This document shows, one piece after another, positions 24,207-36,397 of a stretch of 64,000 nt of DNA (position 1 is its first letter; each line of letters opens with the position of its first letter). Position numbers and translations under genes: made by a program. This stretch comes from Hemibagrus wyckioides (taxonomy: Eukaryota > Chordata > Actinopteri > Siluriformes > Bagridae): positions 16,382,417-16,446,416 of the forward strand of contig NC_080735.1 in assembly GCF_019097595.1 (NCBI RefSeq), given 5' to 3'. Under the pieces are notes generated by a model. The model was not told where the DNA came from, did not search any database, and was given only the letters and a program-made list of their open reading frames with translations.

Positions 24207-24360
24207 CTAATTCTTAAATCCCTGAGTGTCTACTTTCATCTGAGCTTCATATTAACCCCTGCTGTGGAGCGAGACATGACAAAGACACTCAAGACACTCA
24301 ACCAAACAGGAGTAAACTCCATTTTTTGGCTCCTGGTGAAAATGAGTTGATCTTATTCCA
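23272..24360 (+). repeat. Family A repeat (plus) with its 3' part repeated between TTTA tracts
   Basis: A family A copy runs from ATCGACTTATGGGACATTTT (23278) to about 23885. Its 3' segment (GAGTGTCTACTTTCAT...CAAACAGGAGCAAACTCC...GGTGAAAATGAGTTGA) recurs at 24207-24355, and a shorter remnant is at 24048-24110. Each is preceded by (TTTA)n, at about 23693-23723, 24003-24040 and 24166-24205. A duplication mediated by the TTTA tracts is the simplest explanation. Confidence 0.75.
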
Positions 24361-25038
24361 TGACCCTGAAATTATTCACATGAATAATTGTTAAATGAAA
24401 AGGTCTCACATGAGCTTTTATCATTCCAAATCCCCCCTGTATTATTTCTGTAAAAGGATAGGTCACTTCAACTGTAAATGCTTGCCATTACTCAGTGGAA
24501 CAGTATCCTGTGACGGGATTCGCTTTCCCCCTCGGTGCCGTTATTCGAGCGCTCTGTATGTCTACTTTTACATCATTAATTATATCTTTCCACCGAAATT
24601 TAAATGAGCGTGCTTTGCTCCAAAAGATATCAGATGAAATAGCTGACTTTCTTACTTTTTTTGGGTAAGCTTTCTAGCGCATTTGCCTCAGGTTTCACAG
24701 GTTACCACCCACACAGCAAGTCACATCAAAGCTCAGTGGGCGGTATTTCAAGATCTGCCAATTGTTGCCTGCGACTCGGATGCTATACAGAGGCGGATCT
24801 TTAAAAACAGTTCTCAAAGAAAAAGGAAAGAAAAATCAAAACCTTCATAACTCACTGGAACAGCTTTATGGTGTAAACTACATCAGCAGCTAGAACTGAC
24901 CACAAACTTCACCTTAAGTCTGTTATGACCACAATCAGTCGTAAACTACAGTCGGATTAGGACTCTTCAGCTGTTGCACTAAAAACCACTGCTACTGATG
25001 ATATTTTTGTTTTATTCTCTTGCAGTTGTCCCAAAAGT
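24361..25038. other. Unique intron, no gene seen
   Basis: No exon or known repeat recognised. Confidence 0.45.
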
Positions 25039-25040
25039 AC

Positions 25041-25449
25041 ACTATATTGCCAAATGTTTTGGGACACCCCTCTAAATCATTGAATTATTGGTGTTGTTTT
25101 TCAGGGGTTGGACTCGGCCCCTTAGTTCCATTGAAAGGAACTCTTAATGCTTCAGCTTTATACCAAGACATTTTGGACAGTTTCATGCTCTCAACTTTGT
25201 GGCAATAGTTTATGTCTTTATGGACCTTGCTTTGTACACTCGTGTGTAGTCATGTTGGAACAGGAAGGGGTCATCCCCAAACTGTTCCAATAAATTTGGG
25301 AGCATGAAATTGTCCAAAATGTCTTGGTATGAAGCTGAAGCATTAAGAGTTCCTTTCACTAGAACTAAGGGGCCAAGTCCAAGCCCTGAAAAACAACACC
25401 TGAATTCAACGATTTGGAGGGGTGTCCCAATACTTTTGGCAATATAGTG
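25041..25449. mobile_element. Tc1-like foldback element (409 bp) with TA target sites
   Basis: Ends are CACTATATTGCC and GGCAATATAGTG, flanked by TA at 25039-25040 and 25450-25451. The two ends continue as inverted arms of about 150 bp that include GGGACACCCCTC, GGTGTTGTTTTTCAGGG and AACTCTTAATGCTTCAGC. The centre (GGAACAGGAAGGGGTCATCC) is, inverted, the transposase segment around the second catalytic Asp that is seen at 30700-30770. It is therefore a deletion/inversion derivative of the same Tc1 family, without coding capacity. Confidence 0.85.
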
Positions 25450-25854
25450 TATATGTACTTTAATTCAGTTCTAAATCTTATACACAGAGGTGAAGGCACA
25501 AAGATAAACCAATAATAATAAATGTTGCAAAGAGAGAAATATCAAAGAAGGAAAAACAACACAAAAAATATATAAGACTTGGGAAAAAAAAAACTAATCG
25601 CATGATTCAATGTCTCCAAGGTATAAGTAAAAAATGAAATAAAATAAATAAATGAGTTAACACAGAACAGAACAGAGGGTAGGAAATCGAATACTTAATT
25701 AATATGAATTAATATTAATATTATTAATAATATTAAATTGATATTGATTAACAAGACAGTTTTATTAACCAGCACTTTGTCCTTTGGGGAATGTTTTTTT
25801 ATGTTTGCCCAGAACTTTGATCGGACAATTATTATTGGACATGAGGTTAAAAAA

Positions 25855-25867
25855 AAAAAGAAAAGAA

Positions 25868-25943
<76 letters not shown>

Positions 25944-25944
25944 A
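25855..25944. repeat. (GAAA)n microsatellite
   Basis: Purine-only AAAG/GAAA run following a poly-A stretch. Confidence 0.95.
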
Positions 25945-26002
25945 ATGATGTTATATTTCGTGTAAGTTTGGGATTTGGAACTGAACAAAAGAAATAACAA
26001 AC

Positions 26003-26110
26003 AAACAAACAAACAAACAAATAAATAAATAAATAAATAAATAAATAAATGGTATTACTTTTTGCTGTTATGCGAAGTATAGAAAAAAAGGTAAATTAAA
26101 TTTTAAATAT

Positions 26111-26150
<40 letters not shown>

Positions 26151-26255
26151 ATGTTGTTTTGGGTTATTTATTTATTTGTTAATTAATATTAATATTTATT
26201 TATTTTATTTTTTTATTTAATTGTGTGTATTTATTTATTTATTTATTTTATATAT
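26003..26255. repeat. Cluster of (AAAC)n, (AAAT)n and (TTTA)n microsatellites
   Basis: CAAA then AAAT units at 26003-26050, AAAT units at 26113-26153, and TTTA units at 26165-26250. Facing AAAT and TTTA runs can pair as a hairpin. Confidence 0.9.
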
Positions 26256-27379
26256 ACATGAATGTATGTATATATTACATTCCATAGCATTGTAGGATTT
26301 ATAGTTAATGTAAAATGTGTGCTGGATGCATGTGAGATTTGTTTGTTGTTGTTGTTGTTTTTCTGTTTTGTCTGGCTCCTACATTACAGACACAATACAC
26401 CCCGGTTTATTTATGTTTTTTTAGTTTTTCTTCTTTAAGATACAGACAAAATATTCCGACTCGTTTATCTCTTTTGTCACAGCTGCATTCCAAAACCGCG
26501 TGAACACCGTGTGGATAAACATCGTCACTCTGTCGTTCCCGATCATCGCTGCTCCAGACGGCTTTAAGTGTCATTGTCTAGTCCATTCAAAGCAGACTAA
26601 TTATTTCACAGATGTCACCCTGAAGAACAGAGAAGTCAATTAATCAATTATCAAGTCAAAAGGACGGTGTCCGTATCTCTTTTTCTAACGCTCTCTCATT
26701 ACCCAAGGTTAATGTGTGCTTAATAATTATACAATAATTAGTTTCGCCCCGTCCGTAATTGTATTTTATTTTCCCTTGATGTGCTATCGACGCCACGTCC
26801 ACCACGCTGTAGCTCATCTTTTGACCGATTCGCTTCTGGTAAACTGGTCTTCAGAGACACTTACACTCTCTAAGAGGAAAGAAGAATCATAGCTTTGAGA
26901 AAAAAAAAGATCCCGCCCTTGGCCTGGGCCTGGCAAACACAAATCTATAGTGAAATAATAGACGCTGTGAGAGTATTGAGCGATTGTGTTGACACAGTGT
27001 TCGGAGGCAGAATTGCCCATTCAGTCTCATTGGTACCCAGAGGGGTTGAAACACCAGTTCAAATAGATGGCTGGTCTATTCACAGGGTTGTAAAGTGTGA
27101 GCGGAAATCGGTGACGAGATGGTTTTGATAAACGGTCATTTATATTTTATGTTCACGCAGGCTTTCATCCATATTAAACCTCTATACATACGGGAGGTGT
27201 TCCGAGTACGAGGGTGCGATCAAACTTTTATGATTTCGCAGCCGCATGCGTCGTGCTGAGATCTACGTTATTATCTCTCTCGCCGTACAAAGAAATATTC
27301 TGACGTTTTTGGTAATAAAGCTGAAAAATAAAAAAAAGAGTACTCATAACTCGATTAGAATAATAAGGTACAAAGCTTA
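26256..27379. other. Unique intron, no gene seen; possible conserved element at 26470-26790
   Basis: 26470-26790 is unique, free of repeats and rich in homeodomain-like words (CAATTAATCAATTATCAAG, AATAATTAG). It is a candidate conserved non-coding element only. The open frame at 26895-27128 shows no domain. Confidence 0.35.
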
Positions 27380-27615
27380 AATCGACTTATGGGACATTTT
27401 TAATCAGTGTAAACAAATTAATGATTTCAGTCTGATATAAAAATGAATCATGACTCTGTTGGCTTTCAGTCTGAGACGTGTGTTGTTCACACATCATTTC
27501 CTTTGAAGATAGAAACATTTGTGTGGAACAGAAAAAAAACCCCAAACTTTTTGTTTTGCTTGATTTTCTGTTCATTTCTGAGATCACAAAATGCTGAAAT
27601 CCTGGAGGGACTGAA
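27380..27615 (+). repeat. Family A repeat (plus), truncated
   Basis: Starts at ATCGACTTATGGGACATTTT, continues with GTCTGATATAAAAATGAATCA, and is then shortened. It is followed by poly-A and AAAT tracts. Confidence 0.7.
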
Positions 27616-27625
27616 AACGATAAAA

Positions 27626-27739
27626 AGCAAAAAAAAAAAAAAAAAAAAAAAAGCAAAAAAAAAAGAAAAGAAAATATTTACATTATATCTTTTTTTTCCT
27701 GTCTGGAATTTAATGAGACAAAATAAATAAATAAATTAA

Positions 27740-27774
<35 letters not shown>

Positions 27775-27887
27775 AGGGGAAAAAAAAGTCAACAATTTAT
27801 TCTGAAGTCTTTCCTGTGGTGGAAAATAAAAGTTAAAAATAAATAAATAAGTAAGTGAATAAATAAATAAATAAATAAGTAAGTGAA

Positions 27888-27918
<31 letters not shown>

Positions 27919-27920
27919 AC
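27626..27920. repeat. Poly-A and (AAAT)n cluster
   Basis: A-rich run at 27626-27672, AAAT units at 27720-27776, and AAAT units with GTAAGTGAAT interruptions at 27837-27920 (the interruption is duplicated). Confidence 0.9.
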
Positions 27921-28955
27921 TTTTTTCTATTGGAAAGCTTAAATTATTTTTTTCTTTGTTAATTATTGCTATTATTGATAATTTGTTAATTATCTCCCAC
28001 TGTTAAACCGAGCCAATAAAAATGTTCAGTAAACTTCATCATTGTCATCTAACAGGTTTACACCATGTGTCCATCCTACTGAACTGAAAATCTGGGTCTT
28101 TCTACACACGTAGTAGCGGCTCCTCGACCCGAAACGTGACAGACGTTCGTACGCGTACGAAGTATAAATAACGCGTGTCATCCTCTCAGCGAAATCTGTA
28201 CTGAAAAGTCCTGAAAGCGATCACGTCCTGAGTGCCAGCGTGGGCTGCACGGCATATCCTCACGCCTCTTTTACGGAACATCTCGGCCGCATCCGTATCC
28301 CAATCTCTGAACTCCAGCCAGCATAATGTGATGTGTAGCAAGTGATTTGGGGTTCATCCATCACAGCCGTTTTTATCAGTGGGTGTCCTGTCTTAAGCTG
28401 TTCTCTGATATCTTATCCCTGCCGCAAAGCCCGGTGATACATCCTGCAGCCCTCCAGGATGAGATTTAGAGTGCGCCGTGCGCTACACGCTCTCTCTCTG
28501 TGCTCTCTGTTCTTCTTGAATAATGTCAGGACAGATTGCATCGGGCTTGTTTCTTTTGAAAGAGGATCAGACATAGATGTAAATAAGCTTAGAATAAAGC
28601 CCTGTTCGGACGGGATTAGTTTTACACAGGGTGATTTAATTATTACTGCTGAATCTCTGGGATTTTAGATGCATGTTTCCTTGTCCGTAAAGATTAAGCT
28701 GACTTTTTTTTACTAGTATAAAAGGAGCGGTGGAAATACCTCCAGATAATTTATATTTATATATATATATTTCCTGTCTGAACTGACATGTTGGCAAAGA
28801 TTCCATTATATCTTGTGCTGAAAGACGTTTTACGACATTTTATTCGATATCCAGACCCCTCCAGGAAGCTAAACTGCGATTTAAACCACAGAACAATAAA
28901 ATATTTTAGACAGGATTTTAGATTTTAGCTTAAATAGAGTTTGGTTTGGTTGTGT
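27921..28955. other. Unique intron, no gene seen
   Basis: No exon or repeat recognised. 28180-28480 is of balanced composition. Confidence 0.45.
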
Positions 28956-30430
28956 TCATGTTCAGTATTTGTCATGTCTCACTCCACAGTGGAGGTTAAT
29001 ATGAAAGTAGACTTTAAGAATTTGTAGTGTTTTATGAGTATTTATGTTTTTATCAAGCGTACTAGGGAAAATATATTTATAGAAAAGATCCAAAAAAATC
29101 TTTATCTTTAAAGTAAATGTTAATATCCAACAGAGGTGGACAAAGTACACAACTTCCTACTTGTCAAACATTACTCCATTACAAGTAAAAGTGGTAAAGA
29201 CAGATTTTTACTTAAGTTAAAGTACAGAAGTACTTGGTTTTAAAAGTACTTAAGTATCAAAAGTAAAAAGTAAATGTAGCTACACACACACATCATAAAC
29301 AAAGCATTTTATATTTTATTCATTTTTAATTATTCAATATAATTTACTATTCGCATTTTATATGTTATATATATTTCCACATTTCATTTACACCGTTTTA
29401 ATATGCATTTTCACCGTTCTCAAGGCTCCTCCCTCCTGCGTGCAATGCGTTGTGGGCAATCTTACCTGTTAGACTGTGCGTCGTTCTGCACTTCGAATTT
29501 CTACCGGAAGTAGTAGACCATCTGGGAATTTTTGGAATACTCTTTTCAGCATACTACGATTTGGGGCATACAAATTCTATTTTCGAATACTTTTTAGGAC
29601 AGAGTATGAGAATTTGGACGCAGCATACGTTTTTGCGTGTTGACTAACATCATTACCAGTGCGTTGGTGGTGTATATGCAAAGCTATGGCAACTAGGCAA
29701 ACAAATACATTAAAAAAAACATTTGCCTTACCATACACACTTCATGGCACAGGCAATATCCACTACCAAAAATTAAAAGTATACATACCTCAATATGCTT
29801 CTGTAGGTTGGATGGAGAGTTTTTGTAGGCTGCGATGTGGTTTGTTTTTGGTAAACAAAGCAAACATTTAAAACGAAAAGAATCTTTACTCTTTTCTAAA
29901 AACTGGAACATACTGTCTAAGTAAGGCCATGGATGCACTGATGATCTGTCTTCGTCCATTTTTGCCACCATTTGATCAGAGTTCAAAAAATGATGGAAAA
30001 CCACTGCTTCACGACACGTGACGCTACAAGAGTGAAAAAAAAATCATCCTCTGATTAATGTAAATACTTTATACTCAATGCCCTTGACAGAAATGTAGTG
30101 GAGTAAAAAGTACAATATTTGTCTTTCTGTAGTGAAGTTAAAGTAACAAGTTTCCAGAAAAAATAATACTCAAGTAAAGTACAGATACTCAAAAAGTGTA
30201 CTTAAGTACAGTACTTAAGTAAATGTACTTCGTTACTGTCCACCTCTGATATCCAACCCATTTCTGGTCTCTGAGATGCTCCGAGTGCTCGTTCATCTAA
30301 AAAACAGCTCATCTTCAACCAGCAAAATTCTGTGTAAGGTTCTCCAACAGAGGGAAAAACACTTGTTTAAAACACACTGAAAGCCAACAGACTCGTTTTA
30401 TTTCAGACTTGTGGACTCAAAATAATAAAA
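28956..30430 (-). repeat. Family A repeat (minus), split by a hAT element
   Basis: The first part is 28956-29130 (TCATGTCTCACTCCACAG... to GTTAATATCCAA). The second is 30249-30430 (ATATCCAACCCATTTCTG...CCAACAGAGGGAAAA). The two parts are contiguous in other copies (for example 55255-55665), so the intervening 1118 bp is an insertion. Confidence 0.85.
29131..30248 (-). mobile_element. hAT-type non-autonomous element with BED zinc-finger exon, 8-bp TSD
   Basis: Ends are CAGAGGTGGACAAAGTACAC and, inverted, TACTTCGTTACTGTCCACCTCTG. They are flanked by the perfect 8-bp direct repeat ATATCCAA (29123-29130 and 30249-30256), the hallmark of hAT insertion. On the minus strand, about 29770-30004 encodes the N-terminal BED finger of a hAT transposase: WPYLDSMFQFLEK, FKCLLC (the two cysteines) and SNLQKHIE (metal-binding His), followed immediately by GTATGT, a plausible splice donor. 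The RNase-H-like catalytic core and dimerisation domain are missing, so it is an internal-deletion derivative. Confidence 0.88.
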
Positions 30431-30536
30431 TCTGAACAGGAATTAAAAAGAAAAATAAAGTACTAGTCACATTGGGTTAGTTTATGAGGTAATTATTTGT
30501 AATAGTATGTACTGTACTGATACCATGTACCATATA

Positions 30537-31020
30537 CACTGTATTGCATTGTAGGTTTAGGACACTCCTCCAAATCATTGAATTCAGGTGTTGTTTTTCA
30601 GGGGTTGGGCTCGGCCCCTTAGTGAAAGGAACTCTTAATGCTTCAGCTTCATACTGTACCAAGACATTTTGGACAATTTCATGCTTTGTGTGAACAGTTT
30701 AGGGATGACCCCTTCCTGTTCCAACATGACTGCACACCAGTGACCAAAGCAACGTCCATAAAGACATGGATGAGTGAGTTTGGTGTGGAGGAACATCACA
30801 GACTCCTGACCTCAACCTGATAGAACACCTTTGGGATGAATTAGAGCAGAGACTGTGGGCCAGCCCTTCTCGTCCAACATCAGTGCCTGACCACACAAAT
30901 GTGTTTCTAGAGAAATGGTCGACCTTTCCCATAAACACACTCCTAAACCTTGTGGAAAGCCTTCCCAGAAGAGTTGAAGCTGTTATAGCTGCAAAGGGCG
31001 GAACAACTCCATATTACCTT
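30537..31020 (+). mobile_element. Tc1/mariner transposase relic (catalytic C-terminal part)
   Basis: A degraded left end (CACTGTATTGCATTG after TA) shares its first ~120 bp with the foldback at 25041. The remainder encodes the end of a Tc1 transposase, out of frame in places: DDPFLFQHDCTPVTKA (second catalytic Asp), a stop-interrupted LNLIEHLWDELEQRLW (third catalytic acidic residue) and NTLLNLVESLPRRVEAVIAAKGG. The first catalytic Asp and the DNA-binding domain are absent, as is the right end. It is inactive. Confidence 0.85.
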
Positions 31021-31566
31021 TATGTGCATGTAAAGGCAGACGTTCCAAAACGTAAAGGCAGCAACACAAAATTCACCCGAGTCCATGCACAAATGTCCAT
31101 AAGTCCAAGTCTAAACAAAATGGGATATTTATTATATACAGTTATTCCGTCTGAATAAACTAAAAGTGTCGCGTTTTTCCATTTCGGGTCAATTGCAGTT
31201 CACTGGCTTATCTTTTACATTCATCAGTTTCTACAACCAGAATTTGGTCAAAAAAAAAAAAATCAATCATTTAATGTACATTCATTATTCATCAGCTAAA
31301 ATTCAGTAATGGTGTTAGCAGGCGTTGGAACACATTAACATATTTACTGACCTGAATTTCCTAACGCATTTACATGAGGTTAAACAAAGTCTTCGTTTTT
31401 TAACAGCTGTCGAGGAGCGTGAAGAGTACAGATCTTTTTTTATTTATTTTTTTCTTTTGTTTTGATTGAGTGGCTATTAGCAGACCTTAGCTTATTATCT
31501 CAATAATGGAAGCGAATGAGGAGAGGGCCTTGTGCTAATGAAGTGCATCCCTGGTAATTAATTACA

Positions 31567-31604
<38 letters not shown>

Positions 31605-32595
31605 GCTACATAATTGAAATATGGCATGGACTGTGTTTTTAGGTGACTAAATCTCATATTTGCAGCAGCTTGAGAACCAGACGATGGTTTAATTTGTCGA
31701 GAGAATTATGTTCGGAATTACGAAGCCGTGCAACAGATAAGGGAAAAGCAGCTTTACGGAAAGGAAGACAAACAGACAGGCTGGAATTTAAAGCCCACTG
31801 AGAAAGAGAGAGAGAGATGCAAAAACAAGATGTTTACCATAAAAAATAAAAACGTCAGCTTAAACAAATATGAATTTGTTCTCGCTAAACTTTTTCGCTA
31901 GTAAAGCTTGAAGTCGCTGCCGTTGCCATGGTGAGGTTTTTGCCTGAGGACAAGGAGTCTCCGATATCAGTGTAGGTTATATCTTTACTGGAAAGAAATA
32001 AGAACAGAGAGCTTTCTCGTTTCTCTGGAACATAACAAGCTGCTCCCCCCCCATTAGCTTTAATAGAGAATTAAAAAAATAAATAAAGAGGCTAATACAA
32101 AACTAGTAGCTTCTATAACATTAGCTAGCTTGTTTTCCTAATAAAGTGGCCAGGGAGTGTATAATCAAATTATTTCTAAGCTGTTAAAAAGCTGCAAGAT
32201 TTTCTTTCCCCTCGTTCTCTTGCCATCCGTTTACAGATTTTTCTTTTAAGGTGTGAAATAAGCCTTCAGTCCAAAAAAAAAGTCAGCGTTTTCCCAGTAG
32301 TCCAGATGTGACAGCTGGCTGTTCCTGTTGAAGTGTGCTCCTATTTCCCACTAGATATTGTTCAAAACATCCATAACAGTATTTCAAGCAGGAACAAAGC
32401 CGTACTCTGCCTTGTTCTTGTGATATATTCATATTTTTGAGTTTGGGTTTTTTTTTTATTTTTTATTACCTTATCCGACTGCTGACACCCATGCAGATTT
32501 TTTTTTTTTTCATATCAACAACAGAATATTTTCACATCAAGGCTATAATGCTGCACACCGCTGTGGAGTGCCTTGTACTGTGCTAAGCTTCTTCA
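31021..32595. other. Unique intron, no gene seen; small (GA)n at 31573-31601
   Basis: 31370-31760 is unique and rich in TAATTAATTAC and CTAATGAAG-type words around a GA microsatellite. It is another candidate conserved non-coding stretch. No exon recognised. Confidence 0.4.
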
Positions 32596-33082
32596 TGATG
32601 AACTCTTCCGGAAATGGACTTAATGGGACACTTTTTAATCAGTATAATCAAATGATTTGAGTCTGATATAAAAGGAGTCAGGAGTCTGTCGGCTTTCGGT
32701 GTGTTTTAGACGTGTGTTTTTCCCTCTGTTGGAGAACCTTATACTGAATTTTTACTGGTTGGAGATGAAATTTGAGCTGCTTTTTTAATGAACAAACACT
32801 CGGAGAACATCTCAGAGAACAGGAATGGGTTTGATATCAACATTTACTCTGAAGATACAAACATTTGTGTGGGAAAAATGAACCGTTTCTATGAATATAT
32901 TGCCTCTAGTAGTCTAGATAAAACAGAAATACTTATAAAACACTACAAAAAGCTCTGAGTGTCTACTTTCATACCAGCTTCATATGAACCTCCACTGTGG
33001 AGTGAGACATGATAAAGACATTCAATGCTGAACTTGGACACAACCAAACAGGAGCAAACTCCATTTTGAGGTTAAAGTGAGC
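32596..33082 (+). repeat. Family A repeat (plus), best-preserved copy
   Basis: Runs from TTCCGGAAATGGACTTAATG through GTCTGATATAAAAGGAGTC, CCCTCTGTTGGAGAACCTTA, GGTTTGATATCAACATTTAC and GTCTACTTTCATACCAGC to AGGAGCAAACTCCATTTT. It is about 480 bp long. No coding frame spans it. Confidence 0.8.
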
Positions 33083-33558
33083 CGGTGCAAGAAGTACTCA
33101 AGAATCTGTGATGGTGTAATGACCAATCCTTCCAGTCAGTGGCTTGTCTAAAACTATTAATGTTCCCACACTGAGGCTCTTGGGAAACACCTACAGCATG
33201 ATGCAAGTCCTGTGAGGAGGATAGTAAGCAGCCCTACATGATCTGAGTGTGATATGATGATGATGTTAATAATGGAAGGTGTTTCTGAAGAGCGTGATAA
33301 GATGAGGGATGAGTAATGGATAGAGTGTGATGTAGAGTGTGTGTGTATACACTCGTTAATGCTGCAGCTGCAGGAAGGAGCCAAGAACTTGACTCATTTG
33401 TTTGCGAGTGATGGATGTTCCTCAGGTGTTCTTGTGCAGAGAATAAATCCATGTGGCTTTACTAATATACGAGCGATTCATTTATTTGGTTGAAGTGCAG
33501 TGTTTATCATATCAAGTTCTTTATCAAACTCAACCCCTTTTCTGCCTTCTTCCTGCAG

Positions 33559-34219
33559 TGGGACGCCATCACAGAGATGGACGAGCAGAACCGACCCATC
33601 CACACCTTCCAGGTGTGCCACGTCATGGAGCCGAACCAAAACAACTGGCTGCGCTCGAGCTGGATCGCGCGACAGGAGGCTCAGAGGATCTATGTGGAGC
33701 TGCGCTTCACGTTGCGCGACTGCAACAGCATCCCGTGGGTATCAGGTACCTGCAAAGAGACCTTCAACCTGCACTACCTGGAGACGGACGAGCCTCACAG
33801 CCACTTCCGTCCCTCTGACTACGCCAAGATAGACACAATCGCGGCCGACGAAAGCTTCACGCAGACGGATGTGGGGGAACGAGTTCTCCGGCTGAACACG
33901 GAGGTGCGAGAGCTAGGGCCCGTACGCACCAAAGGCTTCTACCTAGGCTTCCAGGACGTGGGGGCATGCATCGCCCTGCTCTCTGTGCGGGTCTACTACA
34001 AGAAGTGTCCGTCCACTCTGAGGAACCTGGCCGCCTTCCCTGACACGGTGCCTCGTGTCCACTCATCTGCTCTGGTGGAGGTGAGGGGAGCCTGTGTGCT
34101 GAACGCCGAAGAGCGAGACACGCCACGGCTGTACTGTAGCGCTGACGGGGACTGGCTCGTCCCACTGGGAAGGTGTGTGTGCAGCGTCGGCTATGAAGAG
34201 ACCGACGGCCTCTGTCTGG
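33559..34219 (+). CDS. epha6: Eph receptor (EphA6-like) exon 3, ephrin-binding domain and start of Cys-rich linker
   Basis: This 661-nt exon (220 codons plus one base) continues directly from the 5688-5752 exon. It has a TTCCTGCAG acceptor and a GTGAGT donor at 34220. Exon residues 1-150 form most of the ephrin-binding domain: QVC (Cys20), [20 protein letters not shown] (Cys55), GTCKETFN (Cys65), [35 protein letters not shown] (Cys137) and YYKKC (Cys150). Residues 151-220 lead into the sushi/cysteine-rich region with VEVRGAC (Cys179), YC (Cys193), [10 protein letters not shown] (Cys206, Cys208) and GLC (Cys219). The frame is open throughout, with no missing cysteine that I can see. EphA6 is favoured by WDAITEMDE, by NSIPW where most EphA paralogues have NSLPG as I recall, and by PDTVPRV. 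The phase-1 donor fits the conserved Eph gene structure. GC and CpG content are clearly above the surrounding intron. A longer ATG-start reading that begins in the intron upstream is not the real start. Another EphA paralogue remains possible. Confidence 0.92.
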
Positions 34220-35129
34220 GTGAGTCTTTCTCTCTCAATCTCTCTTTCTCTGTTTATTTCTCTTTATTTTTTATTTACTTATCAAAGGTTTGCTAACAAA
34301 CCCTCCATTTTGGTGATGTTAGGTATGTAAAATTCTTCCTCATTAGATATTACTGCAGGAAAATCAGGAGTGTTATTGGTCAATGTTGTAGAGTCCCTCA
34401 TCAGTGCTGAGGGTGAAGTTGGTTTGAAGTTTAGTTGCATGACAAAACTGTTAATTCCGGTAAATTCTGCTGAAAAGACCCTGTCCAGAACCAGCTTAGT
34501 TTGTTTATCGGCACCATTGATTTTTCCACGGTGTTACCAGGGCAACCAAAAGATGACAAACCAGACGTCATAACCAGACGATAACGATAGAGTTGGAACT
34601 TTTATGTAGTAAACACAACCAGCAGAACTCTAATATATTCAGTAGCACTTCCTCTGCGTGGGTGAGCATGTCACAGTGTTTCCTGTAATTATACCCCTTC
34701 GCTCTTCCTCTTCCTCTCACACTGTTGTGTCTGACTGAGCACATCCTAACATCTGTTTGCCTCCACATTCTGCCTAACTGTGCCGAGGATTCATTAGTGC
34801 ACAGAAGTGTGGAGAAGTCCCAGTTTTGGGTCGACTCGACAGCAGACAAGGTTTGGACACGTGTGCAGCGATCGAACGCTACAGCCGAGTTCCTCTGTAC
34901 GGATTAGGACAGCGGTGATTAAGACATCAGTGGCTGTGGCCTGGTTTTTGTGCCGCCTCAGCCCGTGGGGAGACTTTTCCGTACATGTGACAGAATATGA
35001 AATGGAAGTGGGAATATCCGCCATCATTACAGCTTCCTCATCATCATAACAGAGCAATTCTGTGATTAGGAAAGTACTTCAGAGGTTCTGCGGCATGAGA
35101 GCTGCTTTCTGTCTCGTCTGTGGCGTCTC

Positions 35130-35132
<3 letters not shown>

Positions 35133-35164
<32 letters not shown>
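35133..35164. repeat. (TC)n microsatellite
   Basis: Short TC run in intron 3. The flanking 34220-35848 sequence holds no recognised gene. Open frames at 34725-35057 and 35279-35534 are on opposite strands without domain features. Confidence 0.85.
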
Positions 35165-35166
<2 letters not shown>

Positions 35167-35848
35167 TCTTCTCTCTTCAGCCGTGTGTTGATATCGACCT
35201 CTTTTCTCCATTACCCTTTCTCTTTCACAAACACTTTTTGTGATGCAGCCTAAGACTTGCCTATGATGGTAGATCGACTCAGATATGATTCACGCTTACA
35301 GACAGGGAGTGTATGCATAATGTAAAAAGCGGTGGCGAGAGGCAGGACCGTCCTCCTCGTCTTTCTCCTTCTATTCTACCCCATCCCTGCATACACTGCC
35401 GCTGCGCCGCTCTGCACTGCACTGCGATCTGTGCGAGCAGATCACGCCTCCGATTAGGACTGCAGTCGTGCCCGCACCTGTCAAAGCCTTCGTCAAAGAG
35501 GGCCGGCATCGGGGAGGCTCCTGCTGCAAAGTGAATCTTTAAGTAGCTCTCTCTTTCACTCTCTCTCTTGCCCTTCCAGCACTAGCCTTGCACTCAGCTT
35601 TTCCCCGATGCACTGCTTCTCTGTTTCCGTGTCTTTCTTACGCCCCTGAACACAACCAAGGGGTTTAAATGCTTAACTCCACTAGGATATCTGGTGCTTG
35701 AGCCAAACACAGGAAAGGAAAGATATCTCTACCAAGTGATAGCTAACAATTCTACTGAACTAGCTAACTCTCCCCTATAAGCTACCACCTGTGGAGTGGG
35801 AATGATGCTAACCAGGACTAATAACTGCAATCAGCCCTCTTCCGCATA

Positions 35849-36397
<549 letters not shown>

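Noticed and set aside
33857..34165. Antisense open frame within Eph exon 3
   Set aside because: It is a shadow of the GC-rich coding frame on the other strand and resembles no protein family.
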